NCBI RefSeq assembly: GCF_000350225.1
Contig: NW_005179282.1
Location: forward strand, 1-64,000
Length of the DNA: 64,000 nt
Source of the DNA: Chondrus crispus
Taxonomy: Eukaryota > Rhodophyta > Florideophyceae > Gigartinales > Gigartinaceae
Direction of reading: 5' to 3'
The translations under genes and the position numbers were made by a program. The notes under the pieces are model-generated. The model was not told the origin of the DNA. It saw only the letters and a program-made list of their open reading frames with translations, and searched no databases. Of the stretch, positions 21,857 to 34,512 are shown one piece after another (the first letter of the stretch is position 1; the number at the start of each line of letters is the position of its first letter).

Positions 21857-22969
21857 TCAAGAGGCTGTACAGGTGACTTGAACAGTCATTTACGTGCCTG
21901 CCGGAATTTTGACGGCCTTTGTAACTCTGAGAAATATATCTCCGTTTCGTTTCGTATTCACGTCGGTGAATTCCCGTGTCCGACTCCTGATGGGCGTCAT
22001 CACAGGTATCGTTTGAATAGGGACTTCATCTCCGGAGCGTAGCTCGACTGATCTTCTTCGGATATGAACGGCGGAAACATGGTCGTCCAGGAACGTACAA
22101 CCCAATATGGCGTCTGCGCCTAATTGTCGTACGACGATGAATGGCTGTGTCGTGTGATAGCTGCCTACCGCTACTGCAAGGTGGATTATTCCAACACTTT
22201 CAAGCCGGTGATTCGAGACGCTTGACAAAGAGACCAGCTCTTTTGAATTGTCAAGTTGACTTCGTGCTTCCGGTGACAGCATGTCCAACCGAATCAAGTT
22301 TGGACCTGCTCGCGTGTCTAAGACGGTAAGCGCACTTCCCAATGATTTCTTCGAGAGGCCAATGAGGGCAGCGACCTTGTATTTGTACGTAGACAAGGCG
22401 CAGATGGGGTTCATCTGATATTGGTCAAGTCGAATCCAGCGGGGTAGACCATATGGTCGTTCAAGAATTTTTTCGGTTGTGATGTCAAAAGACGATAATG
22501 AGCCATCGCTCTCATCCTGATCTGAGTAGGAAGAAACTCTGTGACGGTGAGCTTGGCGTGTCGGGGAGTCATATGTAGCCTTTTTAGGACCACTTTTTCG
22601 TTGGAATAAATCCAGTTTGTCTCGTAAGACCTTGATTTGTCTTTCTGACGCTTGCATACGGGCTACTAGTGCCTTATGGTTCTGCAATGACACAGTGTCG
22701 TCGTAGATGCCATAGGCTTGGTCTGTAATGCGTGTTCCTGTCTCTTGACGAATAGCCGGGATGGCTATCTTTGGTTTGGCATCGATCTGGTCGGAAACGA
22801 ATTATTTGATCTGTTGCCAAAATTCTTCAGACGATGCAGTACTTCTTGCGGGAATGCTCTCATCCGACGGCCCATCTCGAGAATATGTGGAGGCCAGGCT
22901 TTGGACGGAAGCACCTGCGCCTATATACTTGCCAGGTTGGCTCGGTGCTTCTTTGGTCTTTGCGACCAT
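21857..22969 (-). pseudogene. Gypsy A gag-protease remnant
   Basis: A frame from Met at 22969 to TGA at 21857, interrupted by TAA at 22802-22804 (QQIK-stop-FVSDQ) and at 21890-21892 (KIPAGT-stop-MTVQV). It includes a coiled-coil-like stretch (MQASERQIKVLRDKLDLF) and a retropepsin fold (TVLDTRAGPNLI, then DAILGCTFLDDH). The aspartyl-protease triad reads DTR instead of DTG. The RT core expected next is absent, so a deletion lies near 21600-21857. Confidence 0.85.
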
Positions 22970-23141
22970 TGCAGCTGTTAAATCAGCTTGTTGCCGTAAC
23001 GGCGGGTTAATTTGAGTTCGGAAGGATTACATCGATCGTGAGCGAACGACACGGCGACGAGCCAGATTCATTCGTATTGCGCTTGACACATCCATCCCTT
23101 CTTGCCAGCAAAAGTAGTTGTAGTTGGTTGTTAACCTCTTC

Positions 23142-23157
23142 TAGGTCGGGAGACCAT
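23142..23157 (-). other. Primer binding site of gypsy A
   Basis: Plus strand GGTCGGGAGACCA ends one base before the LTR. A terminal CCA preceded by an acceptor-like stretch is what a tRNA 3' end looks like, so on the element's own strand this is a TGG-starting primer site next to the 5' LTR. Which tRNA it matches was not determined. Confidence 0.65.
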
Positions 23158-24138
23158 TGTAGTATAGTGGCGGTCGCCAGATATGAGCTAGCTCGAGGAA
23201 GAGGTAACAACCAACCAATAGGGGGTGTCCCGCGGTAGATCGGGACTGTGGTAGAGCAAAGGGGAAGTACGTCGGCCGACTGTAAAAGCACGACGTACTG
23301 GTCGAAGGGCGGACCCGGAATGGGACCAGCACTGGAAGGGGTGGTGTAACAACACACAAAACAGGGATGAACCCGAGCCTAAAGACCAGTGTCAGACACA
23401 GGCGGAGCGCCGAGTAGCGGAAACTCCTAGAGGGAACGAGCGGGACAGATTTCAATAGTGCCGCCAAGGCTAGAGGCTTGTCGTACCCCGCGACTTGACA
23501 ATCGTCACAATACAGGGAGAGAGAAATAGGTCGTGCGACAGTAATACGCCCAGGCTAGAGGCCATTCTTAGCCCGCGTGGTCGCAACGACAGAGTAAAAA
23601 GGAAAACAATTGAAACGTTGAGCGACAGAAACACGCCGAGGTTACAGGCTAGTCTTAACCCGCGTAGTCGCAAAGACGGAGGAATGGAAAAGGTAAAGTA
23701 AAGGCAATAGAAGCCAGGGAAAGGTCGCAAGACAGATGCCGACAATGTCGCCTAAGTCAGAGGCTTGTTTTGACCCGCGGTGTCGCACCGTCGAAGCAAA
23801 TCCGTTCCCAAAAGATCCTTGACTGTTTACTGTCATTGCCCGGCGCCGTCGCTTAAATAAGCGAGTTCGCGGGGTCTTGGACATTGTCCGTCCTACTGTA
23901 CTACTGTACTCTATTATGTAATGCACTGTACTGTGCCATTACTACTGTACCTTGTCATATACAACCTCCGGGCTGTAATGTATACAGTAGATCTTCCGCC
24001 TGTAAGACACACGTGTAGGCGTCCGCCTGTAATGCCCGTGTGCGCGTGCGCGTATGCGTGTAATGCACACGTGTGGGCGTGCGCCTGTAATGAACAGGCG
24101 CCGTCGGGTACTGTACACATCCTGGCAATGATACCACA
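23158..24138 (-). repeat. Gypsy A 5' LTR
   Basis: Counterpart of the LTR at 17406-18382, with an extra AACC-type 4-bp repeat unit. Near-identity with its partner indicates a recent insertion. Confidence 0.93.
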
Positions 24139-24164
24139 TTCTGCACTCTCTCTTACCGTCCTAT

Positions 24165-25289
24165 GTGTCCAACTTGATCTTCTGCACCCATTTCGTTCCA
24201 GCCCATCGTATCGGGCGAACCTCAAAACCCGAACCTGGCATGTCCGATAACTTATGTTCATCCGGCAGAACCTATCCGTCACAGATCGTTTGTGCGAATG
24301 ATAGTCTTGACTCCTTGGCACATGAAGCTTTATTAGATGACAACTCTGGAGAATATGCCAGTGCTCCTCATGCAGTCGAAAATGTTCTCCCAACAAGCCA
24401 ACCAGAGTTCGGGGCAGCTGGAGAAGGTCGACTACAGTCTATCAGTATTGCTTCAACACAAAACGAATCTCCTGGATCGGCTCACATACATCTCGAGAGC
24501 TCTCCGCGGAGCCGATCGCCAGACTCCGGACAGTATGAAAATTCATTAGCGCCCGTTCAACTGCCATCGCCAGATGCATTGGGTCAAGGTAATAATATTT
24601 TGCGTGTGGAACAGCTATCTCAAGTACATCAACGTGTGTCTGTGTCGGGAAATACCAATAACAATATGCAGGACAAATTTTAAGACTCTATCGATGCGAG
24701 TGATATACCCTGCTCCCAGGAAGATGCTGCAAATAACTGTTCAAGCTCTTCTACAGATGACTCTGATGACGCATTAGGGATTGAGACAGTCGTCAGTGGC
24801 GCTGAGATCAGGTCCATTCTACCGGCTACCTATTTGGCCAACCAACTGGCCCATACTGAATCTGGAGCTGCACTGTGCAAAGACTTAGATAGTAGGATTT
24901 ATTATGATTATGACGATGAACGCTGTGCGTTTGGACACTTTGACGACCTTGAACAATCCCAAAACTGGGAATTAGGTGCCCTGGTATCTACGGAAGAGCT
25001 GGAGGCACGTGCAAGAACACAGCAAAACGGGGGGCTAGATAACTGGAATTATGATGGTCCTTTTGAGGGCATTAATGTTCGCGTGGATGATGTCAACCAG
25101 TGCCTCGAAAAAAGGTTCCTGGACGAAGCGAATGTTGCCTTGGAAAACGTTATCGCAGACATAGGAAGTGGAGCTGCGGGGCCGCTACAGCATGACCGTC
25201 TAGAGGCTTTCATAACCCCTTTGTCGTGCCTTCAGACTTTTGTATCTGACTGCTTGTCAGAAAAGCTTCGCTACGTCGCCAAGTTAGCC
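24165..25289 (+). pseudogene. piggyBac-like transposase, piece 1 (N-terminal)
   Basis: One frame runs from about 24165 to 25289 with a single TAA at 24681-24683. The first 250 residues are Ser/Asp-rich and probably disordered. Then comes a folded-looking region (LEAFITPLSCLQTFVSDCL) like the segment that opens the piggyBac DDE domain. The frame is cut at 25290 by the long-TIR element and resumes at 37609 in a compatible frame. Assignment rests on the later pieces; this piece alone would be an unknown protein. Confidence 0.6.
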
Positions 25290-27623
25290 AACAGCAGTTG
25301 GCTCTTAAAAGGACTTTTCCAGAGTAAAAAGATTAACAATTTTCCCAAAAATAAGGCTAAATTTTTACTGTTGTCTTCTGCGCATACCGTCTATTTACGG
25401 TGCGATGACCAGAACCCCAAGGCGCTAAGTGCTCCCCTTGCCATTACCGCACCACCACTGAAGAGTCTTCACCCTCACCGCCTCTTTACCCTCTCACCTC
25501 TGCCCCCCAACTATTGCCAGAATGCACCTCCGATTGGATACGCACTGATATCTAAATCCGCTAGGCGGTCAGAATGTCTTTGACAACACATTTGGCCGAC
25601 AATACTAGCCTTCGTCGCGTAAAAATAAAGAAAAGTTTGCAAATTCCGACGTGGGGCAAATGAGTCTAGGAGCAGAGTAGACGGCGCCACTGACCCTGGA
25701 ACCCGTCCCAAACTTCCCATTCAAAGCTTGGCGCAAGCGAAAACTTCTCTCGCAAACAGTCCCAGGCCATTAAGTTAGGTCTTTCTGTGCACAGCCTTCC
25801 AACGAGGACTACGCCCTTCAAACACAACGGAGGCCCCCGTTTTCCGATCAAGTGCCTCATCGCCAACGTGGCACGGCTCTCAGCACCCACAGTTCTTCTG
25901 ACATTCGTCAATAGCATCTCAACCAGAAAAAAACAATAACACGGCAGAATCACCGCGTCTTTTCGTTCTGCATGAGTCGAGGGCTGATCTGTCTTCGCTC
26001 CCGATAGTTCCAGGCTCAAGGCACGAACCAATACCCTCCACACTGACAGGACCATAAACAACTGTAGCAACAGCAATTTCCATTGCTTCTAGCGTACATG
26101 ACAGCCATGAAGGCAACACGCAAGGGGACAGTGCTGGGCAAGTACGTTTCGTATGCCAACAAAGCGGTTGCACCAAGAGGTTTGAATAGCGATACAGTCC
26201 TATGTTGCACTTTCGGACGCACACAAACGAGATGCAATGTGCGTGCAAAGTCGGGGGATGATCACAGAGGTTCAAGTTGCAGTTGTCCCAATCGCACTAC
26301 TTGCGAACACGGCATCGTGGTGTGCTCATGGAGAAGGCACCGGGGAAGCGGACAGGAGGTAACGGTGAAGCGCGACACGTGGATTGGGCGGCCTCTGTCA
26401 ATAGCTCTGACGGCGGAGGGGAGACAGGTGTGAGTGGAGAGCGGGCTGGACACGATAGCACAGCGGTGGATGGAAGTAAGCGAAGGCGGGATGAGAGCAG
26501 CACGGCGGAGGCAGTGCCGACGAAGCGGCGTAGAGAGTCCGGAATGCTTTTTAAAGATCCGTATCAGACCGTGCATATCTCACACGCGCGCGATGCTCCA
26601 GCTCACGTTGGTCCAATGTAATTTGTACATTCCTCATTCGAAGCAACAAGTCCCCTCTACGTGTCATGATCGTGGGCGCAAATTGTGGAGTTCGCAACAC
26701 TTCTGTAACCTCTGGAGTGAATGCATCTCTACGCTGCAGAATCAGCACTGAAATGCCGACATACCTAAACCGAAACGGAGTGAAAGTGCTTTTCGAACAA
26801 TGCGCTGTAATCATTCCGTTAATCGTAGTGGGCGCTATGTGCACACTAAGTTCTTCGGGATCGGCGACAAGAGCTAGTCTTTACCTTGAAATTCCAACTA
26901 AAGCCCTTCCCCAAGCGAAGCTCAAAGAATCCCCCCGTCGCACCACCGCGATGGGCACGCTCGACCTCTCCGGCCTCTCTCGCGTAAAGAGCGTGCCATG
27001 CTGTTCGAACAAGGTAGCGCGCGACTGGAGGAGAACGCGGTAGCGACTGTGTGTCGCTGCACTGGGTGACCAGCTGTTGCGCAAACGCATCACATGGAGA
27101 CTGTGAGCTTGCGGCACATCAGGCATCTCGCCCAGCTCTTCAATTCGAAAGCAGTTTTCCTCGTGCAAAATGCGATGCACCGTCGGTTTGGTCGTTCCCT
27201 TCGGACAAAACGTCCTTCAGCCCTCCCGCCGACTACGATGAGCGCCGCGTATGCTCGAACTAGCTCCCGCGCAATGCGATGCACCCCTCCGGATGGCCCT
27301 TCCCTTCGGACAGAACAACCTCGAGCCAATCCATTGCGACAATTGGAGCAACGGATCCCGTTTCACAATCGTAACCTTGCCAGTGAGTTGTGCCCCAAAG
27401 ACGCACCTCCCCCTTTTCCTCTCGGTCCTCTCTTTCCCGTTGCCATAAACGCGCGCAATGGCCTTACGTCCTGTCCTCGTCCGGACCGTGAGACCCCTTC
27501 TCCGCCGCGCCATCTGCCAGACACGCACGCCCTCCCGCCGACTATGCTCGGCACCGCGCATGCTCGAGCTAGCGCCTGGGTCTGACATCTCCGTCATCAC
27601 TGGCAGCATCGCTTTGTGCATTC
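25290..27623 (+). repeat. Left 2.3-kb arm of the long-TIR element
   Basis: Homologous over its whole length to 35288-37608 in inverted orientation; most local frames differ by only a few residues, while the outer 300 bp are more diverged. The inner third (27170-27590) is a degenerate tandem array with cores CGCAATGCGATGCACC and CTTCGGACAAAACG. A 114-codon frame at 26277-26621, with two KRRR clusters, is open in both arms. Confidence 0.93.
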
Positions 27624-27993
27624 CGTTCATCGTGGCCGCAGCGGCCTGGGCAATGAAGACATCCTTCTCGGTATCTTGGACCTCATCAGGCCAGGGGTTA
27701 CCGATAACATTGTAGACAGGGCTAGTGTTTTCGGACGGATCAGGGAAAGCCTCGGACTTGGGGACAGGGACAATCTTGCCGGCGATCATGTCGTCAACCC
27801 ACGCCTCGAAGTACTTTTTAGTGAACTCTATGCCTTCCGGGAGCAGATAGCGAGCATATTAAATATGCTCGCTATCTGCTCCCGGCAAGAAATTTTCTCG
27901 AAGGCGTAACCGCAGAGTGTGGTTTTAGCGTCCTTGAGACCGACGTAGTCGAGGAAGCTGGCGAGAGTGACGGCGTTGACCCAGGCAAAGACA
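27624..27993 (-). pseudogene. Protein disulfide isomerase fragment (b' to start of a')
   Basis: On the minus strand the frames read WVNAVTLASFLDYVGLKD, then TTLCGYAF, and after the palindrome EFTKKYFEAWVDDM, GKIVPVPKSEAFPD and DTEKDVFIA. This matches PDI from the b' domain through the linker to the beginning of the a' thioredoxin domain; the a' active site is not reached. It ends at the inner edge of the left arm and starts abruptly at 27993, where a different coding remnant begins. The palindrome at 27837-27885 interrupts it. Confidence 0.85.
27837..27885. repeat. Perfect palindrome, 24-bp arms, 1-nt spacer
   Basis: CCGGGAGCAGATAGCGAGCA... at 27837-27860 is followed after a single base by its exact reverse complement at 27862-27885. 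It sits inside the PDI fragment where intact PDI should be continuous, so it arose in or was inserted into that fragment. Confidence 0.95.
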
Positions 27994-30310
27994 CTTGACT
28001 AATTTTTCCAACGAAAAGCACTTCTCCGAGCAAACCGCAACCATTTCTCGCGACTCTACGCTTACTTTTCTCACAACTTTGGCCCAGTAACATAGTTCAT
28101 GCATTCCTACACCGCATGCTTTGCACGAAAACGAAGTTTCCAATCCCGCAAAGCGACAATGCTTCTCCCCAATCCCGCGGAACATTCCTTCTTTCTCGTT
28201 TTCATTGTCGGTTTCCTTTATTCCTCCCCGACTACATCGCTCCACCTTTCTTCGTTTGAAGGCTTGCTCTTGAACGGATGCGACTAAACTCCTTTTTGCC
28301 GCTCTGAAATTTTCCGAGTCATGTTCTAACGCAATTTATTGGATACCTAAGTCCAGACATGCCAAGCCTATGGACATGGAGCCTGCTCTAGGATTATAAC
28401 AGAGACCTGCAGGTTTGCACTACTGCTCGAGAATAGATACACTGAGATCCTTTTCCATGTCCCTAACTTTAAGGATTTTTCCTTGTTCACAGCAGAGGCG
28501 ATTTCGGGATTGTTGTACGTTTGTGACACAGTTCACCCATGACGGAAGGGCTGAGCTTCCATAAACTTTAGCATATGAGTAGTGATGCTTTTGGCTGCGA
28601 TCGTGCGATCTCCAGAATACCGCTGCGATGAATCCTGACTCTTGAGGGTGCCGCGATAATGTCTTTTTCTTGATTGTTGACGGATCTTGTATGTAAAGCA
28701 TGGGGTGCTTCATCATTTCCATGCCCTCCACATATACAATTGAAAAAAGCTTCGAGAATTGAATAAAACTGCACAAAATATATCACACGCCGCTCTGTTT
28801 CATCGCCATACGGCAGTCACGTACAACCTGTTTCAGGCAGTCCTCATGGGATTCATTATCTTGTAGAGCGGTCATGACCATATCGGCTTTCCCTTGCACC
28901 ATTTTCTACTCATCTTGTTGTGTCATGAAGTCTTCAAGTGTAGCCTCCACAATCTTCCACCCAACCGGTAATAATTGAGATGCCTCAATTAGTGACGCTG
29001 CCCCTCCAATTGATTCGACTGGTCTCTTATTGTTCTTTTCACAGTGCCCGTCTGCGTATTGAGTGTGCCATGAGAGGGATTCTTTGGCCGTAGAGCCCTC
29101 TTCTTCACTGTCTTTGGAGCTTCCATTCTCTGAAATAACTGGAGATGATGGTTCAGCGTCTGAATCATTCGTACGTTGTTTCTTTAAATCTAAGTGCTCA
29201 CTGTTCTCTTAAGACATTTGTTGCAATCTTTTTCGGGCGATTTCTAAATGGTTCGTCCCATTTGGCACCAGGTTTCTGCAAGCAGTTTCAAGTGGTGGTA
29301 TGATGTGTTTGCTGAACGCATGTTCCTGCATTTGGATGTCCAGCAGCTGGGTACACGTCATTCTTTCTGCAATTGGGGTCATCTCATTGGGGATTTCGTC
29401 GTAGTCACAAAGGGTTTTGAATTTTTCAAGCTCTTTAATTGCTCGGCGTAATTGCACCAACTGTTTTGAAACATCTTTGGGGAGAAGCGGCTCCGGAGAA
29501 GGCAAGCAATCTTGGTAGTACCTGATAAATCGTTTCATCAACATTAAAAATTCCTCTGGCGTCACTCTTTTGGGAATTGCTCGCAAATTCGCAATTGTGA
29601 ACGCAACTTGCAAGCGTCCATCTTCATTGCACATGAAAGCCCGTAAGTAGTCAACCGTAGGAATGGGAAGCTTACGAGCAACCCCCAAGATTTGGCGCTT
29701 AGTTTCAGTCTCTTTGCTCATAATCCTGTCATCCTGAACCCACTCTTGCAGTACTTGAAACCAGGCGACGAGCAACTTTGGTCGCTGATAAACGTTTTTG
29801 TCGCCTTTGGCTCAACCAGGAACTGAGCTCAACGTCGTATTCGTGGCAGCGTAGAAGTGTTGCGAGGAAAGAGGGCGGCACACAGACAGAGTAAAGAGCA
29901 TTTCTCGAAAGTCCATACGCAATCTCATCTTGAGCTGGGATCGACATTACCAATTCACCTTTCAACTTGAAATCTTTTATCAAAAACTCTGTCCTCCATT
30001 AGCTGTATGGCTACTCTTTTGCGGATGTGTCCATCATAACAAAAGCGATACACTCCAGCGAGTCCATCTGTCTCTTCTCTTATCACTGCTGGTGCCACTT
30101 CTGATGCCTTTTCAGGCGTGTAGAAATGTGGCTCTCTCTCAAAGAGTAGCTGTATTTCAGGAACAGTAGCCACTCGACATGATATGAGATAAGTGCTGAT
30201 GTATCCATTTTGCAGAAAACCCTCTCTAGCAATATCTTCACCTCGAGAACGAATTGGCCTGGAGTACCACAGATTGACAATTTTTCGCGGATCGACGTAT
30301 TCAGTCACAA
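27993..30310 (-). pseudogene. Decayed gene with Cys/His finger, unknown function
   Basis: Reading on the minus strand from 30308: a segment DPRKIVNLWYSRPIRSRGED, a frameshift near 29965, a second near 29770, then a long helical region (about 29775-29212). That is followed, past a TAA at 29209 and a TAG near 28907, by an acidic Ser-rich stretch. A C-terminal remnant at 28245-27993 has a Cys/His cluster (SCKACGVGMHELC ... VCSEKCF) like a PHD or RING-type cross-brace finger. I do not recognise the family. It is probably one gene transcribed divergently from the one at 32086; intermediate frames are too broken to be sure of continuity. Confidence 0.45.
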
Positions 30311-30877
30311 TATCACTCGTACTATCACTTCCTGAAACTTCATGACTGCAGGACTTTCTGCCTCGCTTTAGTTGCAGGATTTGATTATCCTAAAAGGCAA
30401 TGCCGCGAGTCTTCTGACTTAAGCAAAGGCTTCTGGATATTGTTGCAACTGTTTTTTTTGTAGGCATAAAAACCATCGTAAGCGATTGAGAGAATAAACA
30501 CGGCCCATTCCGAAGATTTGAACATTGAGTTCAAACATTTGAAAAAGTGGATCGAATGTGAGAGTTTCGGAAAGGGTTGGGGGGGCAGTTGATATGGATA
30601 TCAGTTATCGTCCTGAACAAATTCCTTTCCGCTCTACCATGATTTCTCGTCTTTTGACGAAACATTTCCGTAAGAATCGCAATATTTGCTTTGTAAAGGA
30701 AAACATTTGTCACTGTCAAGGCATTTGACAGGCGTAGAAAAGGACTTTGATAAATTCTTCGAAGTGTAACCTTCAGAAAAAAATGAAACGCAACAGCAGA
30801 GGAATCTGATATAAATCCCTGACGTCTACTCTTTTGAAAACACAACACAGTGAGCTAGGCTGCTGACTTTTTGCTTC

Positions 30878-30924
30878 CAGCTGAATACCAGTACAGGATA
30901 TTATCCTGTACTGGTATTCGGCTG
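30878..30924. repeat. Near-perfect palindrome, 23-bp arms, 1-nt spacer
   Basis: CAGCTGAATACCAGTACAGG... at 30878-30900 pairs with 30902-30924 with one mismatch. It is similar in size and geometry to the palindrome at 27837-27885 but unrelated in sequence. Confidence 0.93.
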
Positions 30925-31039
30925 CGCCTTCTTGATCCCACACCGCAGTGCGTGCTCGCCCAAAGTCCATACTTGCAGGTCCGTCATGACTACCTGAAGC
31001 GTTGAACCCGAGGGACATGCACATAGAGCCATATCATGA

Positions 31040-31930
31040 CGACGTTAGACGATACTTGTAGTGTAATATGCCTGGCAGGCCGCGAACACAGTCCGACGGT
31101 CAAACAAAAAGAACCAACAAAGCAACAGCAACAACCACTGCCGATGGCACGCGCTACGAAGCGCTCGGGACTTCCTTTCCCTTTATGTGGGCTTGCGGCC
31201 CACGGTAGCTCGACTCCGACGGGGGGTTAAGGAAAGATGCCCGTCCCGGGAGGATAATGGTGGTAGAGACTTGTGAAGACTTGAGTGCTCGGCGAGTGCG
31301 GGTTGGGCTTGTCTACGAGAATGTAACCGCAGTTCGCTGGGTTGTAAGGCCAATGCTCGACGAGCGTCTTCAGCACCTTGGGTATAATTCAAAGTCTTCT
31401 ACGGGGGCTTGCTCAGCACTACCCGACGGGATCGTAACCGTGTAGCAACGCTACTACCGACGTGTTGCCCGATGGCTAAAAACACCCTCACCAGTGCGAT
31501 CGCGATCGCGGTAGGTGGTACCAACTCTGTCTTGTACAGGAAGACCTTCGACGGAGGCGTCGTTACAACAGCCTTCCGACGGGAGAGGACACAGTAGCAG
31601 CGCTACACGACGTGTTGCCGGATGGCTAAAACACCTACACCGGATCGGTCGCAACCGACTCCAATGGAACCAACAGAATTAAGGGAAAAATAGATGTAGA
31701 GATGGAAAAGGATAGGAATTAGAGATAGAAAAGGTAAAAGGATAAGGAAAAGGGGACCCCGAGCAATAGAGGATGTCGTTAGCAGCGTACAAGTGAAGCA
31801 CGTCGCGTGAACGGAAGCGGTCTTCGACGAAGGCGAGATCTTACTGACTTGGTGGTCAGCAGGCTAAGGTATATATCGCTCAGCCGGAGCCACTACAATA
31901 GCTCGCGGCGCTAGATCCTAGATCTAATCT
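31040..31930. other. GC-rich repeat patch, possible solo LTR or element debris
   Basis: No coding signal. Two copies of CGACGTGTTGCC(G/C)GATGGCTAAAA at 31459 and 31610 and several CCGACGG-type motifs show tandem structure. A purine-rich AAGG run (31680-31760) and a TATATAT box near 31870 followed by CTAGATCCTAGATCTAATCTAG-like symmetry suggest regulatory LTR sequence. No partner LTR is present in the window. Confidence 0.4.
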
Positions 31931-32085
31931 AGTGTCAGCAAAATTAATGCCAACTAATTATCTAAATAAAATAAAACAATTAAAAATTGAAACTGTGTAA
32001 TTATTCACACGTGTGTCCCCCAACCCGGACTACTTTTCATATCCAAATATTTTCCTTTCACTTCACCCCCTTGTAGAGCCCTGTA

Positions 32086-34300
32086 TTGCACTACAATACT
32101 CCTCCCCTATCAAAAGTCCCAATCGAGCACGATCGCAAATCATTGAAGTCGCGATTACATAAGAGACGACGCCAATCCATCAAAAATATCAACAAATGGA
32201 TGCCGAAACGCTGTTGCAAGCGTCTTTGCGTCTTCGAAGTCGGTACAGAGAAGTGTAGGGCAATGCGAGAGAATTTCCTGTCAATTTCTCGTGATGAAAG
32301 AAAGGCACGCCTCGCCCATCTAATCGTTCCGGACCCAGAGTGCTCACAGCGATACTTCTACTGTAACGGCTGGCAGGTTTGTTGGAGAATGGTGATTGAC
32401 ACTCTGGAAGTGTCAAGGACCATGATTGCCAATGTCATGGAACTACCTTCAGCGAACGTGGCCCATCTCCCCGGGAGAATGGGGGGATCGGATGGGAGCT
32501 CAACTAAAACATCCTCGGTGATTTCATTCCTGTAAGCCTTGGCAGACGATCTTGGAGATGAAATGCCCCACAGCATCGAGCGGCACCTCCCACATGGGAA
32601 GAAATATCTCGTTTACATGCTGTTTCGAGAAAATGAAGGGATGTATGGCCGTCGAGCGTGCTCTTTTTCTCACTTTTACGTAACTTGGAAGCGGTATGCC
32701 TCACATATCAAGTGTAGACGAAGACACGGACTTTCCGTTTGTGACACGTGCATAAGCTTTCAGGAAGGTCTGCTATTAATTGCTAGGAAAACAGGATATG
32801 AAAAATATAGACAAAAACTTAAGAAAGGATTCCGCGCACATCTGCGGCAAATCCACTCTGCGCGAGCTGAATATCGACTCATTCAGTCAAAAGCAATTGA
32901 CAAGCCCCAGGAGATTCTTTCCGTAATTATTGACGGGGCCGACCAGGCGAAGTTTGGACTACCGCGCTTCTACACGACGACAAAAAGAGATACGGGGAAG
33001 GCTCTCAAGCAGAAGGTCACTGGTGTTTGCTATCACGGGGCACTTTCTGGACAGCATTTCGTTTGTTTTTTCATGTCAGCCGACAACATCCCCTCAGGTG
33101 CAAATCAGACAATTGATGCGCCATGTCGCTCACTTTTTCTGTTACGAGATGCAGAAAGAGCTCAAGGTATGAGTTGTTTTCCGAAAGAGCTGAATGTTCA
33201 GCTGGATAATACATCAAAAGACAACAAGAATCGCTTCTTTTTGCATTTTGTGATTACATGGTGCATAAAGGGCTCTTCAACCGAATTGTTGTTAACTTTC
33301 TACCGGTTCGGCACACACATGAGGACATTGACCACCGATTCAGCCGAATTTCTGTCTTCATGCGGGATAGGAACACAGCCTGTGTTTCGGAACTTCACAT
33401 GCACATTGTTGAAAGTCAAGGGGGAAACTCCGCGTCAGTACAAAACAACATACATGCTAGCTGCGTCTCTGGGATGAACAATTTTTCAGGTGCCTGTCAT
33501 AAATAAAGTACAGTTGCGTCGAGAATCACAACATGCTCGCGTTCAGAAAGTTTGTCTTCAAGCGGGATGATTCTCATGGGCTCGAAGGAGGTGGTGCTCA
33601 TGTTACCTGCCTGGTCGGGTACAAAATGGTGGAAAAGAGGGAAGCGCTTGAGAAACTTGATAGAACCGAAGGATTCATTGGTTCTTTCCTCCGTTTTGTT
33701 CCAGATATGACAAAAGCAGAGGCCATAAAAACTAACAAGCCCTCTCGAGTGGACATCAGCGCGTACCGCAAGCGCGTAAATGTGACAGAGAACAAAATTG
33801 GATGTAGAGAAAATGTATTATCACTTCTTTCCGAAATAGCCGCAATGGAAAGCAAAGAGTTTGCCCTGCCAGAGCGGGAATTCCGGCAATTTGCTTCTTT
33901 TTGCGATGATTGCCGCGACCTTGAGGTTTCGCATGATGATTCGGAAAGCGAATTGGCTCTGGAGGACACGTGCACATATGAGCATGGTAACTGTAAACTG
34001 CGGTTCAAACGTGACCGAAGTGACGCCATTCTGGTTGGGAAGAGTGAACATGTTGATAATGCAAATAGTGTGAACGTTATTTTGACTGTTCGGTGGTTCG
34101 AACTTGTACAGGGACAGAGAGGAGAGAGCTTGTGCTACACTGGCAATTACGCCCCCATGAAACAAAACGATCAATCACAGAGTGATATACCGTCCGCAGC
34201 AGTTCTTGTTTACTTTCCAGAGTTGAACACGACCGGTAAGATCCCCGATGTTATGCAGCGCCTTACTAGGGAAGCACTAGACCCATTTGGAGAATGTTGA
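32086..34300 (+). pseudogene. Transposase-like protein (DUF7869-type, HTHEDID motif), frameshifted
   Basis: Successive plus-strand frames give one protein: a basic N-terminus with CCKRLCVFEVG, a CDTCISFQEGL segment, the Asp motif SVIIDGADQAKFG, a second Asp motif VQLDNTSKDNKNR, then after a frameshift near 33255 the motif FLPVRHTHEDIDHRFSR. After another break comes a long C-terminus (33533-34300). These motifs occur in a large eukaryotic family (I believe the DUF7869 group) usually linked to mobile elements; by position, D, D and HTHxDID could be an RNase H-like catalytic set. A TAA at about 32534 and at least two frameshifts disable it. It may be the original transposase of the long-TIR element. 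Confidence 0.6.
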
Positions 34301-34512
34301 ACACCCTGCGGGTATTTACCAGATATTGATGCATGTAGTGCTGTGTGCGGCTGTGTGTTTGCTCATTACACAGCACCGCACGCGCCCAAAAAATAAACGA
34401 ATATACGGGGAAAGGTTTTTGGAAGAAGGGAATGGGAAATTCGTACCCAGTATAGAAGTCACTTCGGAGATCAGCGGATCACCAAACTAGCCCTCGAAAC
34501 ATTCTTCCCCAG

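Larger units (their letters stand above)
17406..24138 (-). mobile_element. Ty3/gypsy element A, RT core missing, near-identical LTRs
   Basis: Two direct repeats of 977 and 981 bp bound the element, both beginning TGTAGTAT and ending ATACCACA on the plus strand. Flanks read TTCTC (17401-17405) and TTCTG (24139-24143), a 5-bp target duplication with one mismatch. A tRNA-like primer site and a purine tract sit at the expected inner edges for minus-strand orientation. Gag-protease, the end of RT, RNase H and integrase are present; the RT catalytic core is not. Confidence 0.93.
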
